NCBI GenBank assembly: GCA_913775215.1
Contig: CAJYKO010000369.1
Coordinates: 1-5,490 of the forward strand
Length of the DNA stretch: 5,490 nt
Reading direction: 5' to 3'
From: an uncultured Devosia sp.
Lineage (GTDB): Bacteria; Pseudomonadota; Alphaproteobacteria; Rhizobiales; Devosiaceae
Part shown: piece by piece, positions 1-4,961 of the stretch
How the letters are laid out: the number at the start of each line of letters is the position of its first letter
How positions within the stretch are numbered: position 1 is the first letter of the stretch
Made by a program: the position numbers and the translations under genes
The notes under the pieces: generated by a model
Database searches by the model: none
The model's input: only the letters and a program-made list of their open reading frames with translations
Told to the model about the DNA's origin: nothing

Positions 1-511
1 TCATTTCGGGCGCGCCGCGAAGCAGCGCAGGGATACCGACCTTGAAGAAGCGCAGGCCTGGCACGAATAGGACAAAACTCGCAAGCACGAAGTAGCCAAA
101 GTAGAGAGCGTCCATCGAGACGATGGACATCAGCCACATGTGGAAGGGCATGTAGAGATGGCCGAGCATTTCGAGCACGAAGAGCGGAAAGGTTGGAATG
201 GCGGCGATGATCACGTCGCGCCGGAGCACAGCGGCGTCTTCGTCGTGATGGTGAGCGTGGTCATGCGGAGGTTGGTCGGAAGAGCGAATGCTGCTTGCGT
301 AACCGGCCTTCTCGACGGCCGCCATTAGTGCGGTTTGATCCCCGCCCGACACCGTTGCCCGTTCCGTTGCGAGATTGACAGATGCGGCCTCAACACCAGG
401 GACCTTAAGCAGCGCTTTTTCAACGCGTGCAACGCATGAGGCACAAGACATTCCTGCAATGTCGAGCGTGATCTCTCTGGTGGCAGGGGATTTTTGGAGG
501 TTTTCGGTCAT
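1..511 (-). CDS. copA: Cu(+)-translocating P1B-type ATPase, N-terminal part (gene runs off the left edge)
   Basis: This is the first 170 codons of an inner-membrane pump that exports cytoplasmic Cu(+) using ATP. Seen: a heavy-metal-associated domain at about residues 12-76 with the metal-binding motif GMSCASC (Cys23 and Cys26); a His/Asp-rich linker at residues 83-92 (HDHAHHHDED); then hydrophobic segments at about 100-118 and 130-152. The last residues, RGAPEM, match the conserved stretch that continues as a MNxLVxxGT-type sequence in CopA proteins. The phosphorylation, ATP-binding and CPC membrane motifs lie outside the window. Start: the ATG at 511-509 has AAGGTG 6 nt upstream. A MerR-type copper promoter lies just upstream, which supports copper export (CopA; called ActP in rhizobia) over the cbb3-oxidase assembly ATPase CcoI/FixI. 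Ag(+) transport is also possible for this family. Confidence in family is high and in the exact symbol moderate. Confidence 0.9.
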   Translation of the reverse strand, partial: MTENLQKSPATREITLDIAGMSCASCVARVEKALLKVPGVEAASVNLATERATVSGGDQTALMAAVEKAGYASSIRSSDQPPHDHAHHHDEDAAVLRRDVIIAAIPTFPLFVLEMLGHLYMPFHMWLMSIVSMDALYFGYFVLASFVLFVPGLRFFKVGIPALLRGAPEM

Positions 512-517
512 TGTTAT

Positions 518-523
518 CACCTT
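518..523 (-). promoter_or_regulatory. Ribosome binding site of copA
   Basis: On the minus strand this reads AAGGTG and ends 6 nt before the ATG at 511-509. It is a good Shine-Dalgarno match at normal spacing and fixes the copA start, giving a protein that begins MTENLQKS. Confidence 0.6.
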
Positions 524-532
524 GTCCCTGGA

Positions 533-563
533 GAGATAGACCTTCCCATGGTGGGAAGGTCAA
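533..563 (-). promoter_or_regulatory. CueR/HmrR-type copper-responsive promoter and operator of copA
   Basis: On the minus strand a -35 element TTGACC (563-558) and a -10 element TATCTC (538-533) are separated by 19 bp. That over-long spacer is the hallmark of promoters activated by MerR-family regulators through DNA distortion. Centred in the spacer is a perfect inverted repeat with 10-bp arms (539-548 and 552-561, GACCTTCCCA and TGGGAAGGTC) around a 3-bp centre. CCTTCC/GGAAGG arms next to TTGACC closely resemble the known CueR site of the E. coli copA promoter and the HmrR site of rhizobial actP. The sequence elements are seen directly. The regulator's identity is inferred, and no merR-family gene is present in the window. 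The predicted transcript has a leader of only about 15 nt before the copA ATG. Confidence 0.85.
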
Positions 564-577
564 GCCCTGACTTGACC
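558..577. repeat. Inverted repeat that mirrors the copA -35 element
   Basis: GGTCAAG at 558-564 and CTTGACC at 571-577 are perfect 7-bp inverted copies separated by 6 bp. The left arm contains the copA -35 element (TTGACC on the minus strand). The right arm places an identical TTGACC on the plus strand, facing the fnr-type gene. No convincing -10 follows the plus-strand copy at 16-19 bp, so a second functional promoter is not established. Confidence 0.45.
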
Positions 578-613
578 GCGGCGGCAACACACGGTCCCTT
601 GGGCTGCGACCCG

Positions 614-641
614 TTGGCACAGTGTCAAAAGTGCGGATTAT
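614..641 (+). promoter_or_regulatory. Candidate sigma-70 promoter of the fnr-type gene
   Basis: TTGGCA at 614-619 (5 of 6 against TTGACA) and GATTAT at 636-641 (4 of 6 against TATAAT) are 16 bp apart. Transcription would start near 648, leaving a leader of roughly 40 nt before the GTG start. The -35 element is part of an imperfect 15-bp palindrome, TTGGCACAGTGTCAA (614-628). Alpha-proteobacterial promoters are hard to call by eye, so this is tentative. No standard FNR box is present upstream of this gene. Confidence 0.35.
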
Positions 642-676
642 CTTTTGGCATTCGGGGGCTTATTCACGGGATTGTC

Positions 677-681
677 AGGAG
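677..681 (+). promoter_or_regulatory. Ribosome binding site deciding the GTG start of the fnr-type gene
   Basis: AGGAG lies 8 nt before the GTG at 690-692. An ATG at 683-685 sits only 1 nt from this site and is in a different frame, so it cannot begin the Fnr protein. The GTG start gives a normal N-terminus that places the cluster cysteines at residues 17, 20 and 28. Confidence 0.65.
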
Positions 682-689
682 CATGATCA

Positions 690-1412
690 GTGCAGACGGT
701 TCGCAAAGACATCCACAATTCCGACATTCCCGCCCTGTGCCAAAGTTGCGAGGCGCGACACCAGGGTATTTGCGGCGCGCTGACGGCCGAGCAACTGTCA
801 GCGCTGGCTAAGCATACCCGCCGCGTCAAACGCGAGGGCGGGCAGGAATTGATGGCGGATGCCATGCCGATCCCGGCCTATGCCAATGTGCTGCGGGGCG
901 TGGTCAAGCTGACCAAAGTTTTGGAAGATGGGCGACAACAGGTCGTTGGCCTGCAATTCGCGCCCGATCTCCTGGGACGGCCTTTTGCCAGCGAAAGCAG
1001 GGTCAGCGTCGAAACTGCCTCGGAGGTCGAACTCTGCATGATCCCGAAGCCGGCGCTCGAAAACCTGATGCGCGATGGCAGTCCTGTCGAACATCGGGTG
1101 ATGATGCAGGCACTGCGAGAGCTCGACGAGGCGCGCGACTGGATGGTGACGCTGGGTCGCAAGACGGCCGCCGAGAAGGTCGCGAGCTTTTTGTACCTGA
1201 TTGCAACCCATATCGATCCGACGGAAGAAGGGGCCCTTGCGACCTTCGATCTGCCGCTGAGCCGCGCCGACATCGGCGATTTTCTGGGCCTGACCATCGA
1301 GACGGTGAGCCGGCAGATGAGCAGGCTCAAGGCAGATAAGGTCATAGAGATCGTCAATTATCGACATGTGACCATTGTCGATCTTGCCCAGCTTCGTCTG
1401 CGCTGTGGCTAA
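690..1412 (+). CDS. fnrN: Crp/Fnr-family oxygen-sensing transcriptional regulator (FnrN/FnrL type)
   Basis: This 240-residue cytoplasmic regulator is expected to dimerise and bind TTGAT-N4-ATCAA sites when oxygen is low. Seen: N-terminal cysteines Cys17, Cys20 and Cys28 (CQSCEARHQGIC), plus Cys116 in the sequence EVELCMIP. This matches the four-Cys ligand set of an O2-labile [4Fe-4S] cluster in FNR. The cyclic-nucleotide-like beta-roll domain spans about residues 35-130, a dimerisation helix follows at about 131-155, and the helix-turn-helix lies at about 188-218. The recognition helix carries Glu204, Ser207 and Arg208 (ETVSR), the residues that read TTGAT half-sites in FNR. FixK-type proteins lack the N-terminal cysteines, so FnrN/FnrL is preferred. 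The gene starts at GTG and ends 8 bp from the convergent cydC stop. The perfect FNR box between cydD and cydA in this window is a likely target. The exact symbol (fnrN, fnrL or aadR) is a naming choice. Confidence 0.92.
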   Translation: MQTVRKDIHNSDIPALCQSCEARHQGICGALTAEQLSALAKHTRRVKREGGQELMADAMPIPAYANVLRGVVKLTKVLEDGRQQVVGLQFAPDLLGRPFASESRVSVETASEVELCMIPKPALENLMRDGSPVEHRVMMQALRELDEARDWMVTLGRKTAAEKVASFLYLIATHIDPTEEGALATFDLPLSRADIGDFLGLTIETVSRQMSRLKADKVIEIVNYRHVTIVDLAQLRLRCG

Positions 1413-1420
1413 GCCTGTCT

Positions 1421-3076
1421 TCAGTTGCTGATCTTGCCGTTGCGCATTTCAAGAACGCGGTCGACGGTGCCGTGCGGCAGGTCGGCGTGGGTAACCATGA
1501 TGACCGTCTTGCCTTTGGTGCTTGTGCGGAGTGTTTCGAAAAAGGCGACTTCATTGTCACGGTCAAGCGCATCGGTCGGTTCATCGAGAAGGATGATCGG
1601 CGCCTGCGAAAGAAGCGTGCGGGCAAGGCAGAGCCGGCGCATCTGGCCCGCCGACAGGGTTCGGCCCGACTCTCCGACGATGGTATCGAGCCCCTGTGGC
1701 AGGCTGGCGACAAAGGCGTCAAGGCGGGCAGCGGCAAGCGCCTGCCACAGCGCTTCGTTATCGGCCTGCGGTTGGGCCATCCGAAGATTGTTGCGGATCG
1801 TATCGATGAAAACGGGGCTATCCTGGCTCAGCAGAGCGATGTGGGCGTGAACCTCGGCAGAGTTGATTTCGGCAAGGCGCGTCTTGCCGATCCTGATTGT
1901 GCCGCATTGGGGCTCTGAAAGTCGAAGGAGCAGGCGAAGCACGGTGGATTTTCCCCCACCGCTGGGACCGATAATGGCGATGTGTTCTCCTTGGCTGATG
2001 GTCAGGGAAACAGCATTGAGCACCGGCGCGCAGGCGTCATAGCTGAAATGGACATCGTTGAAGGTGATGGCCTGATCAGTCGGGAACGGCTTGGGGCTAA
2101 CGGGCTCAATGATGGCCGGCGGCAAGCGCGTGAGTGCGTTAAGCCTTTCCGCAGCGGCAAAGGCTGCGAGCGATTTGCCGACGCTGCGGACAATGACACC
2201 AGTGGCTTCAAAACTTCCCAGTACCGCGAGGACCAGTCCAGCCAAGATTGACGGGTCGAGCGCACCGGCCTCGTGCGCCAGCAGTCCTTGCCAGAGCGTG
2301 CCGACGAGAGCAAAGGCGGCAAGAAGTTGGACGAGAACTGCAGCGCCGGTCGTCAACCCTGCAAGCAGGAGGCGCCGGTCGCCTAGGCTTTCGGCGAGGC
2401 GCGAGAAGTAGGTATGGGTAGTGCCGAGAGCGCCCAGGATAATGAGATCGGCATGGCCATTGATCGCGTCATATACGGCGACGCGGGCGTCGGCCGCGGC
2501 GTGGACAGTTTCTCGCCCGACGCGGCGTGCGACAAGCACGAGGATGGCGGGCACGACGAGAACGGCGAGCGCGATAGAGAGGCCATAGATCAAGGCTGCC
2601 CCAGGAAGCCACACAGCTAAGAACACCGTCGTGATCGTGCCCATCAGTAGGGCGCCGAGCATTGGGCCGATAGCGACGAGGAACGCGACGTCGAGCGCAT
2701 CGATATCGGCTGTGAGGCGGCTGACGAGATCGCCATGGCGGATCGATCGATCGGCCAGCGGTAGACGCGGGAAGAGGGCGCCGAAGAGCCAGCCGCGGAG
2801 GTCCGAGAGAAGTTTCAGTGTTGCATTGTGCCCGACAAAGCGTTCGCCATAGCGGGCGAGTATGCGCACGAAGGAAAAGGCCCGTACCATGGCCGAGGGC
2901 ACGAAGAGATTGAAGCCGAGGCCAAGGGTTGTCAGAGCGGTCGCGGTGATGAACCAGCCGGAGGTGCCAAGGAGAGCGATGCCGCTGGCGAGGGTGACGG
3001 CTGAGAGGAGGAGCGTGAGGCCCAGAGCGCCGAGGCGGCGCTTGAAGAGCGGCGCAAGCATGGTGATGACGCTCAT
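1421..3076 (-). CDS. cydC: Cytochrome bd assembly ABC transporter, permease/ATPase subunit CydC
   Basis: This is the second half of the heterodimeric inner-membrane ABC exporter CydDC, which is required for assembly of cytochrome bd. It was described as a cysteine/glutathione exporter, and more recent work on the E. coli complex describes it as a haem transporter. Seen in 551 residues: a six-helix membrane domain (about 1-310) with GTSGWF at 37-42 and ARYGERFVGHNAT at 74-86, then an ATPase domain with Walker A GPSGGGKS (370-377), Q-loop Gln418, signature LSAGQ (474-478), Walker B ending Asp498-Glu499, and H-loop His530. Arg79 and His83 align with E. coli CydC Arg81 and His85, reported as haem-contacting residues. 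The protein is slightly shorter than E. coli CydC (573), ending just after the last core ATPase strand. Its ATG overlaps the cydD stop by 4 bp (ATGA). GGTG lies 4 nt upstream, so translation is probably coupled. Confidence 0.93.
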   Translation of the reverse strand: MSVITMLAPLFKRRLGALGLTLLLSAVTLASGIALLGTSGWFITATALTTLGLGFNLFVPSAMVRAFSFVRILARYGERFVGHNATLKLLSDLRGWLFGALFPRLPLADRSIRHGDLVSRLTADIDALDVAFLVAIGPMLGALLMGTITTVFLAVWLPGAALIYGLSIALAVLVVPAILVLVARRVGRETVHAAADARVAVYDAINGHADLIILGALGTTHTYFSRLAESLGDRRLLLAGLTTGAAVLVQLLAAFALVGTLWQGLLAHEAGALDPSILAGLVLAVLGSFEATGVIVRSVGKSLAAFAAAERLNALTRLPPAIIEPVSPKPFPTDQAITFNDVHFSYDACAPVLNAVSLTISQGEHIAIIGPSGGGKSTVLRLLLRLSEPQCGTIRIGKTRLAEINSAEVHAHIALLSQDSPVFIDTIRNNLRMAQPQADNEALWQALAAARLDAFVASLPQGLDTIVGESGRTLSAGQMRRLCLARTLLSQAPIILLDEPTDALDRDNEVAFFETLRTSTKGKTVIMVTHADLPHGTVDRVLEMRNGKISN

Positions 3077-4836
3077 GCGACACCTTTTCGCATTCTAGGA
3101 AGGGCAAGGGGCACCAGGCTCTGGCCGGCAATGCGCCAGGCTTTGCCAAGCTGGACTGCAGCAGTCTGGGAATGCGTGGCGACAATCAGCGTGCGGCCAC
3201 GCGCAAAGGAGAGAATGGCCGACATTATTTCGGTTTCGAGCGCGGGATCGAGATGAGCCGTGGGTTCGTCGAGCAGGATGAGGCCTGCGTCGCGGAGGAA
3301 CAGGCGCGCAAGCGCCACCCGCTGGGCCTGACCGCCCGAGAGGCCGATGCCATCCTCGCCGATCACCGTGTCGAGCCCTTGTGGCAGGGCAGCAGCGAAT
3401 GGAGTGACGACCGCTTTTTCGGCTGCGAGCTCTATATCCCTTCGATTGGCGCCAGGGCGCGCAAGGGCAATGTTGTCGGCGATGCTCGCGTGAATGAGTT
3501 TTGGACGCTGGGTGAGAAGAAAAGTGCGGGCGCGTCGGTGACTTTCAGGCCACTCCTCAAGCGGCTTGCCATCAAGAAGGATGGTGCCTTCGTGGTCACG
3601 CAGCCCAGCAATGGCTTCTAGCAGCGTCGACTTGCCCTGGCCGCTGGGGCCGAGAAGCGCGATGTGCTGACCAGGCGCGATATGGAGATCGATATCCTCG
3701 ATGACGACCCGCTGGTGGTCCGGCGTGCGCAGAGTCAGCCCAGCCAGCATGACATCGAGCGCGCGGCCAGGGCAGGGCGCCACATCCACGATTGCCGGAA
3801 CATCACTGTTGAGGGCGCCAAGCTGGGCTTCGATCTCGGCCACGGCTGCCTTGGCGGCCGCGCGGTCGTGATAATGCGCAGCCAGGAGCCTGAGCGGATT
3901 ATAGACCTCCGGAGCCATGAGGAGGAGGAAGAGTGCTAACTCCAGTGTCAGCGGCGATGAGCGCAAGTGCAGGAAATCGATGAAGGTGAGCCCAAGATAG
4001 AGCGCAACACCGGCAACACCCAGGGCCGCAAAGAATTCAAGGACGGCCGAAGAGAGGAATGCAATGCCGAGAACTTTCAGGGTGCGGCGACGCAGATTTT
4101 CGCTGGCAAGCACGATGCCTTCGGTTTCTGCGGCCTCGCGGCCTAAAAGCTTGAGCGTGAGAAGCCCTTTCAACCGATCGGCGAAACGGCCAGAAAGTCG
4201 ACTGAGCGCCTGGGCTTGCCTGTCGGTCGCGGCTTGGGCGCCCCAGCCGACGAGCGCCATGAACAGCGGGATCAGCGGCGCCGAGACGAGAAACAACAGG
4301 CCCGCAATCCAATCAAGCGGCAGGATAATGGCACCAAAGACAAGCGGCAGGAGCGCGGCCTGCGCGGCGGCAGGAATATAGCGGGCAAAATAGCCATCGA
4401 GCGCTTCCACTTGGTCAACAATGGCGGTGACGGCAGCGCCCGAATGAGGTTGGTCTCGGCGACGCGGCGACCGGGCGAGGACACTGGCAAGCAGGGCTTG
4501 TCGAAGGGCCAGTTTGATCGCCTCGGCGCCCCGCGTCCCGAACCAGTCGCCTAGACCGGAGAGAAGTGCGCGCACTGCCATTAGCCCCAGGACGAGCGCA
4601 AGTGCCGGAAGAAGCGTTTTTAGAGGAGCGTGCTGTTCGACGGCTTGCCCGATAACCTGGGCAAGCGTCGCGGCCTGCCAAACCAAAAGACCGCCCGAAA
4701 TGAGGGGCAAAGCAATGGCCCACCAAAGCGCGACACCGGCGTGACGCTGCAGCTTTGAGAGAGTTTTGCTGACCGACTTGTCTTGCGGGGGCATTGAGGG
4801 TCCGGGCTTGAATTGTCTGGCTTTTGGCCAACTCAT
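3073..4836 (-). CDS. cydD: Cytochrome bd assembly ABC transporter, permease/ATPase subunit CydD
   Basis: This is the partner of CydC and the first gene of the minus-strand cydDC unit. At 587 residues it is about the length of E. coli CydD (588). Seen: membrane helices at about 36-56, 75-97, 157-175, 176-198, 258-284 and 296-312, then an ATPase domain with Walker A GPSGQGKS (396-403), Q-loop Gln443, canonical signature LSGGQ (499-503), Walker B ending Asp523-Glu524, and H-loop His555. Both ATP sites of the heterodimer therefore keep their catalytic glutamates. Tyr322-His323 (HYHDRA) align with Tyr311-His312 of E. coli CydD, residues near the reported haem site. The start at 4836 is supported by AGGA 5 nt upstream. 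An in-frame ATG at 4794 (MPPQDKSV) is possible but has a poor ribosome site. CydD versus CydC is assigned from gene order, these motifs and length. A perfect FNR box lies 32 bp upstream of the start codon. Confidence 0.93.
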   Translation of the reverse strand: MSWPKARQFKPGPSMPPQDKSVSKTLSKLQRHAGVALWWAIALPLISGGLLVWQAATLAQVIGQAVEQHAPLKTLLPALALVLGLMAVRALLSGLGDWFGTRGAEAIKLALRQALLASVLARSPRRRDQPHSGAAVTAIVDQVEALDGYFARYIPAAAQAALLPLVFGAIILPLDWIAGLLFLVSAPLIPLFMALVGWGAQAATDRQAQALSRLSGRFADRLKGLLTLKLLGREAAETEGIVLASENLRRRTLKVLGIAFLSSAVLEFFAALGVAGVALYLGLTFIDFLHLRSSPLTLELALFLLLMAPEVYNPLRLLAAHYHDRAAAKAAVAEIEAQLGALNSDVPAIVDVAPCPGRALDVMLAGLTLRTPDHQRVVIEDIDLHIAPGQHIALLGPSGQGKSTLLEAIAGLRDHEGTILLDGKPLEEWPESHRRARTFLLTQRPKLIHASIADNIALARPGANRRDIELAAEKAVVTPFAAALPQGLDTVIGEDGIGLSGGQAQRVALARLFLRDAGLILLDEPTAHLDPALETEIMSAILSFARGRTLIVATHSQTAAVQLGKAWRIAGQSLVPLALPRMRKGVA

Positions 4837-4841
4837 CCTCG

Positions 4842-4845
4842 TCCT
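4842..4845 (-). promoter_or_regulatory. Ribosome binding site supporting the upstream cydD start
   Basis: On the minus strand AGGA ends 5 nt before the ATG at 4836-4834. The alternative in-frame ATG at 4794-4792 is preceded by pyrimidine-rich sequence (GGACCCTCA) with no Shine-Dalgarno match, so 4836 is preferred. Confidence 0.45.
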
Positions 4846-4868
4846 AAATCCAGGCCCACCCCTGCGTC

Positions 4869-4882
4869 TTGATCTGGATCAA
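4869..4882. promoter_or_regulatory. Perfect FNR/FixK-type binding site between cydD and cydA
   Basis: TTGATCTGGATCAA matches the consensus TTGAT-N4-ATCAA at all ten defined positions. The symmetry extends to a 16-bp palindrome at 4868-4883 (arms CTTGATC and GATCAAG around TG). Its centre at 4875.5 is 41.5 bp upstream of about 4917, with a TATCAG -10 at the matching place, which is the geometry of a class II FNR-activated promoter for cydA. It is the only perfect site I found in the window. The fnrN-type protein encoded here is the natural candidate to bind it, although FixK-type proteins elsewhere in the genome could too. Whether it also serves the divergent cydDC unit is not clear from sequence. 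Confidence 0.9.
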
Positions 4883-4885
4883 GGT

Positions 4886-4900
4886 AGGCCGCCGCGGCCT
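4886..4900. repeat. GC-rich palindrome inside the cydA promoter spacer
   Basis: AGGCCGC and GCGGCCT form a perfect 7-bp inverted repeat around one central base. It begins 3 bp after the FNR box and lies between it and the -10 element, so if transcription starts near 4917 it is not transcribed from the cydA promoter. A second regulator's operator is possible, as is chance in GC-rich DNA. Confidence 0.4.
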
Positions 4901-4913
4901 GCCCTATCAGGCC
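4896..4913. repeat. Inverted repeat spanning the cydA -10 element
   Basis: GGCCTG at 4896-4901 and CAGGCC at 4908-4913 are perfect 6-bp inverted copies with a 6-bp centre (CCCTAT). The repeat covers the predicted -10 TATCAG (4905-4910) and shares bases 4896-4900 with the preceding GC-rich palindrome. A factor bound here would block RNA polymerase. Confidence 0.4.
4905..4910 (+). promoter_or_regulatory. Predicted -10 element of the FNR-dependent cydA promoter
   Basis: TATCAG matches TATAAT at four of six positions (T, A, T and the fifth-position A). It occupies -12 to -7 if the start site is at about 4917, which is the position dictated by a class II FNR box centred at -41.5. The agreement of box and hexamer supports the call. 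It gives a leader of about 45 nt before the preferred cydA start. Confidence 0.55.
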
Positions 4914-4946
4914 CTCATGCTGGCAACCTTCGCCAGCGGCAGCAGT

Positions 4947-4950
4947 GAGG
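4947..4950 (+). promoter_or_regulatory. Probable ribosome binding site of cydA
   Basis: GAGG ends 11 nt before the ATG at 4962-4964, somewhat long but acceptable. It is 20 nt from the next in-frame ATG at 4971, which is too far, and so favours 4962 as the start. Confidence 0.4.
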
Positions 4951-4961
4951 CAAACCCTGCC

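Noticed and set aside
1..511. CcoI/FixI (cbb3 oxidase copper ATPase) instead of CopA
   Set aside because: The dedicated CueR/HmrR-type promoter and lack of adjacent cco genes favour an export pump, though only the N-terminal fifth or so of the protein is visible.
683..685. ATG just before the fnr-type gene as an alternative start
   Set aside because: It is out of frame with the Fnr protein and only 1 nt from the AGGAG. The GTG at 690 has correct frame and spacing.
494..811. 105-codon plus-strand frame covering the copA-fnr intergenic region
   Set aside because: It overlaps the copA start, the copper operator and the first 120 bp of the fnr-type gene, has no ribosome site and resembles no family I know.
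798..1367. 189-codon open frame antisense to the fnr-type gene
   Set aside because: It lies wholly inside a gene with a clear family match, its translation shows no recognisable domain, and long antisense frames are common in GC-rich codon usage.
1380..1438. Direct repeat GATCTTGCC at 1380-1388 and 1430-1438
   Set aside because: It is nine bases only, with each copy inside a different coding sequence and no structure around it. Probably chance.
1862..1875. TTGATTTCGGCAAG as a second FNR box
   Set aside because: The second half-site matches poorly and it lies inside the cydC coding region.
2469..3185. 238-codon Arg/Pro-rich frame opposite or overlapping cydC and cydD
   Set aside because: Its composition is that of an out-of-frame reading of GC-rich genes, and cydC and cydD explain the DNA fully.
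4917..4961. Upstream in-frame ATG giving a 15-residue longer CydA
   Set aside because: CydA normally begins a few residues before ELSR-QF, and this ATG coincides with the predicted transcription start. A leaderless start is possible but less likely.
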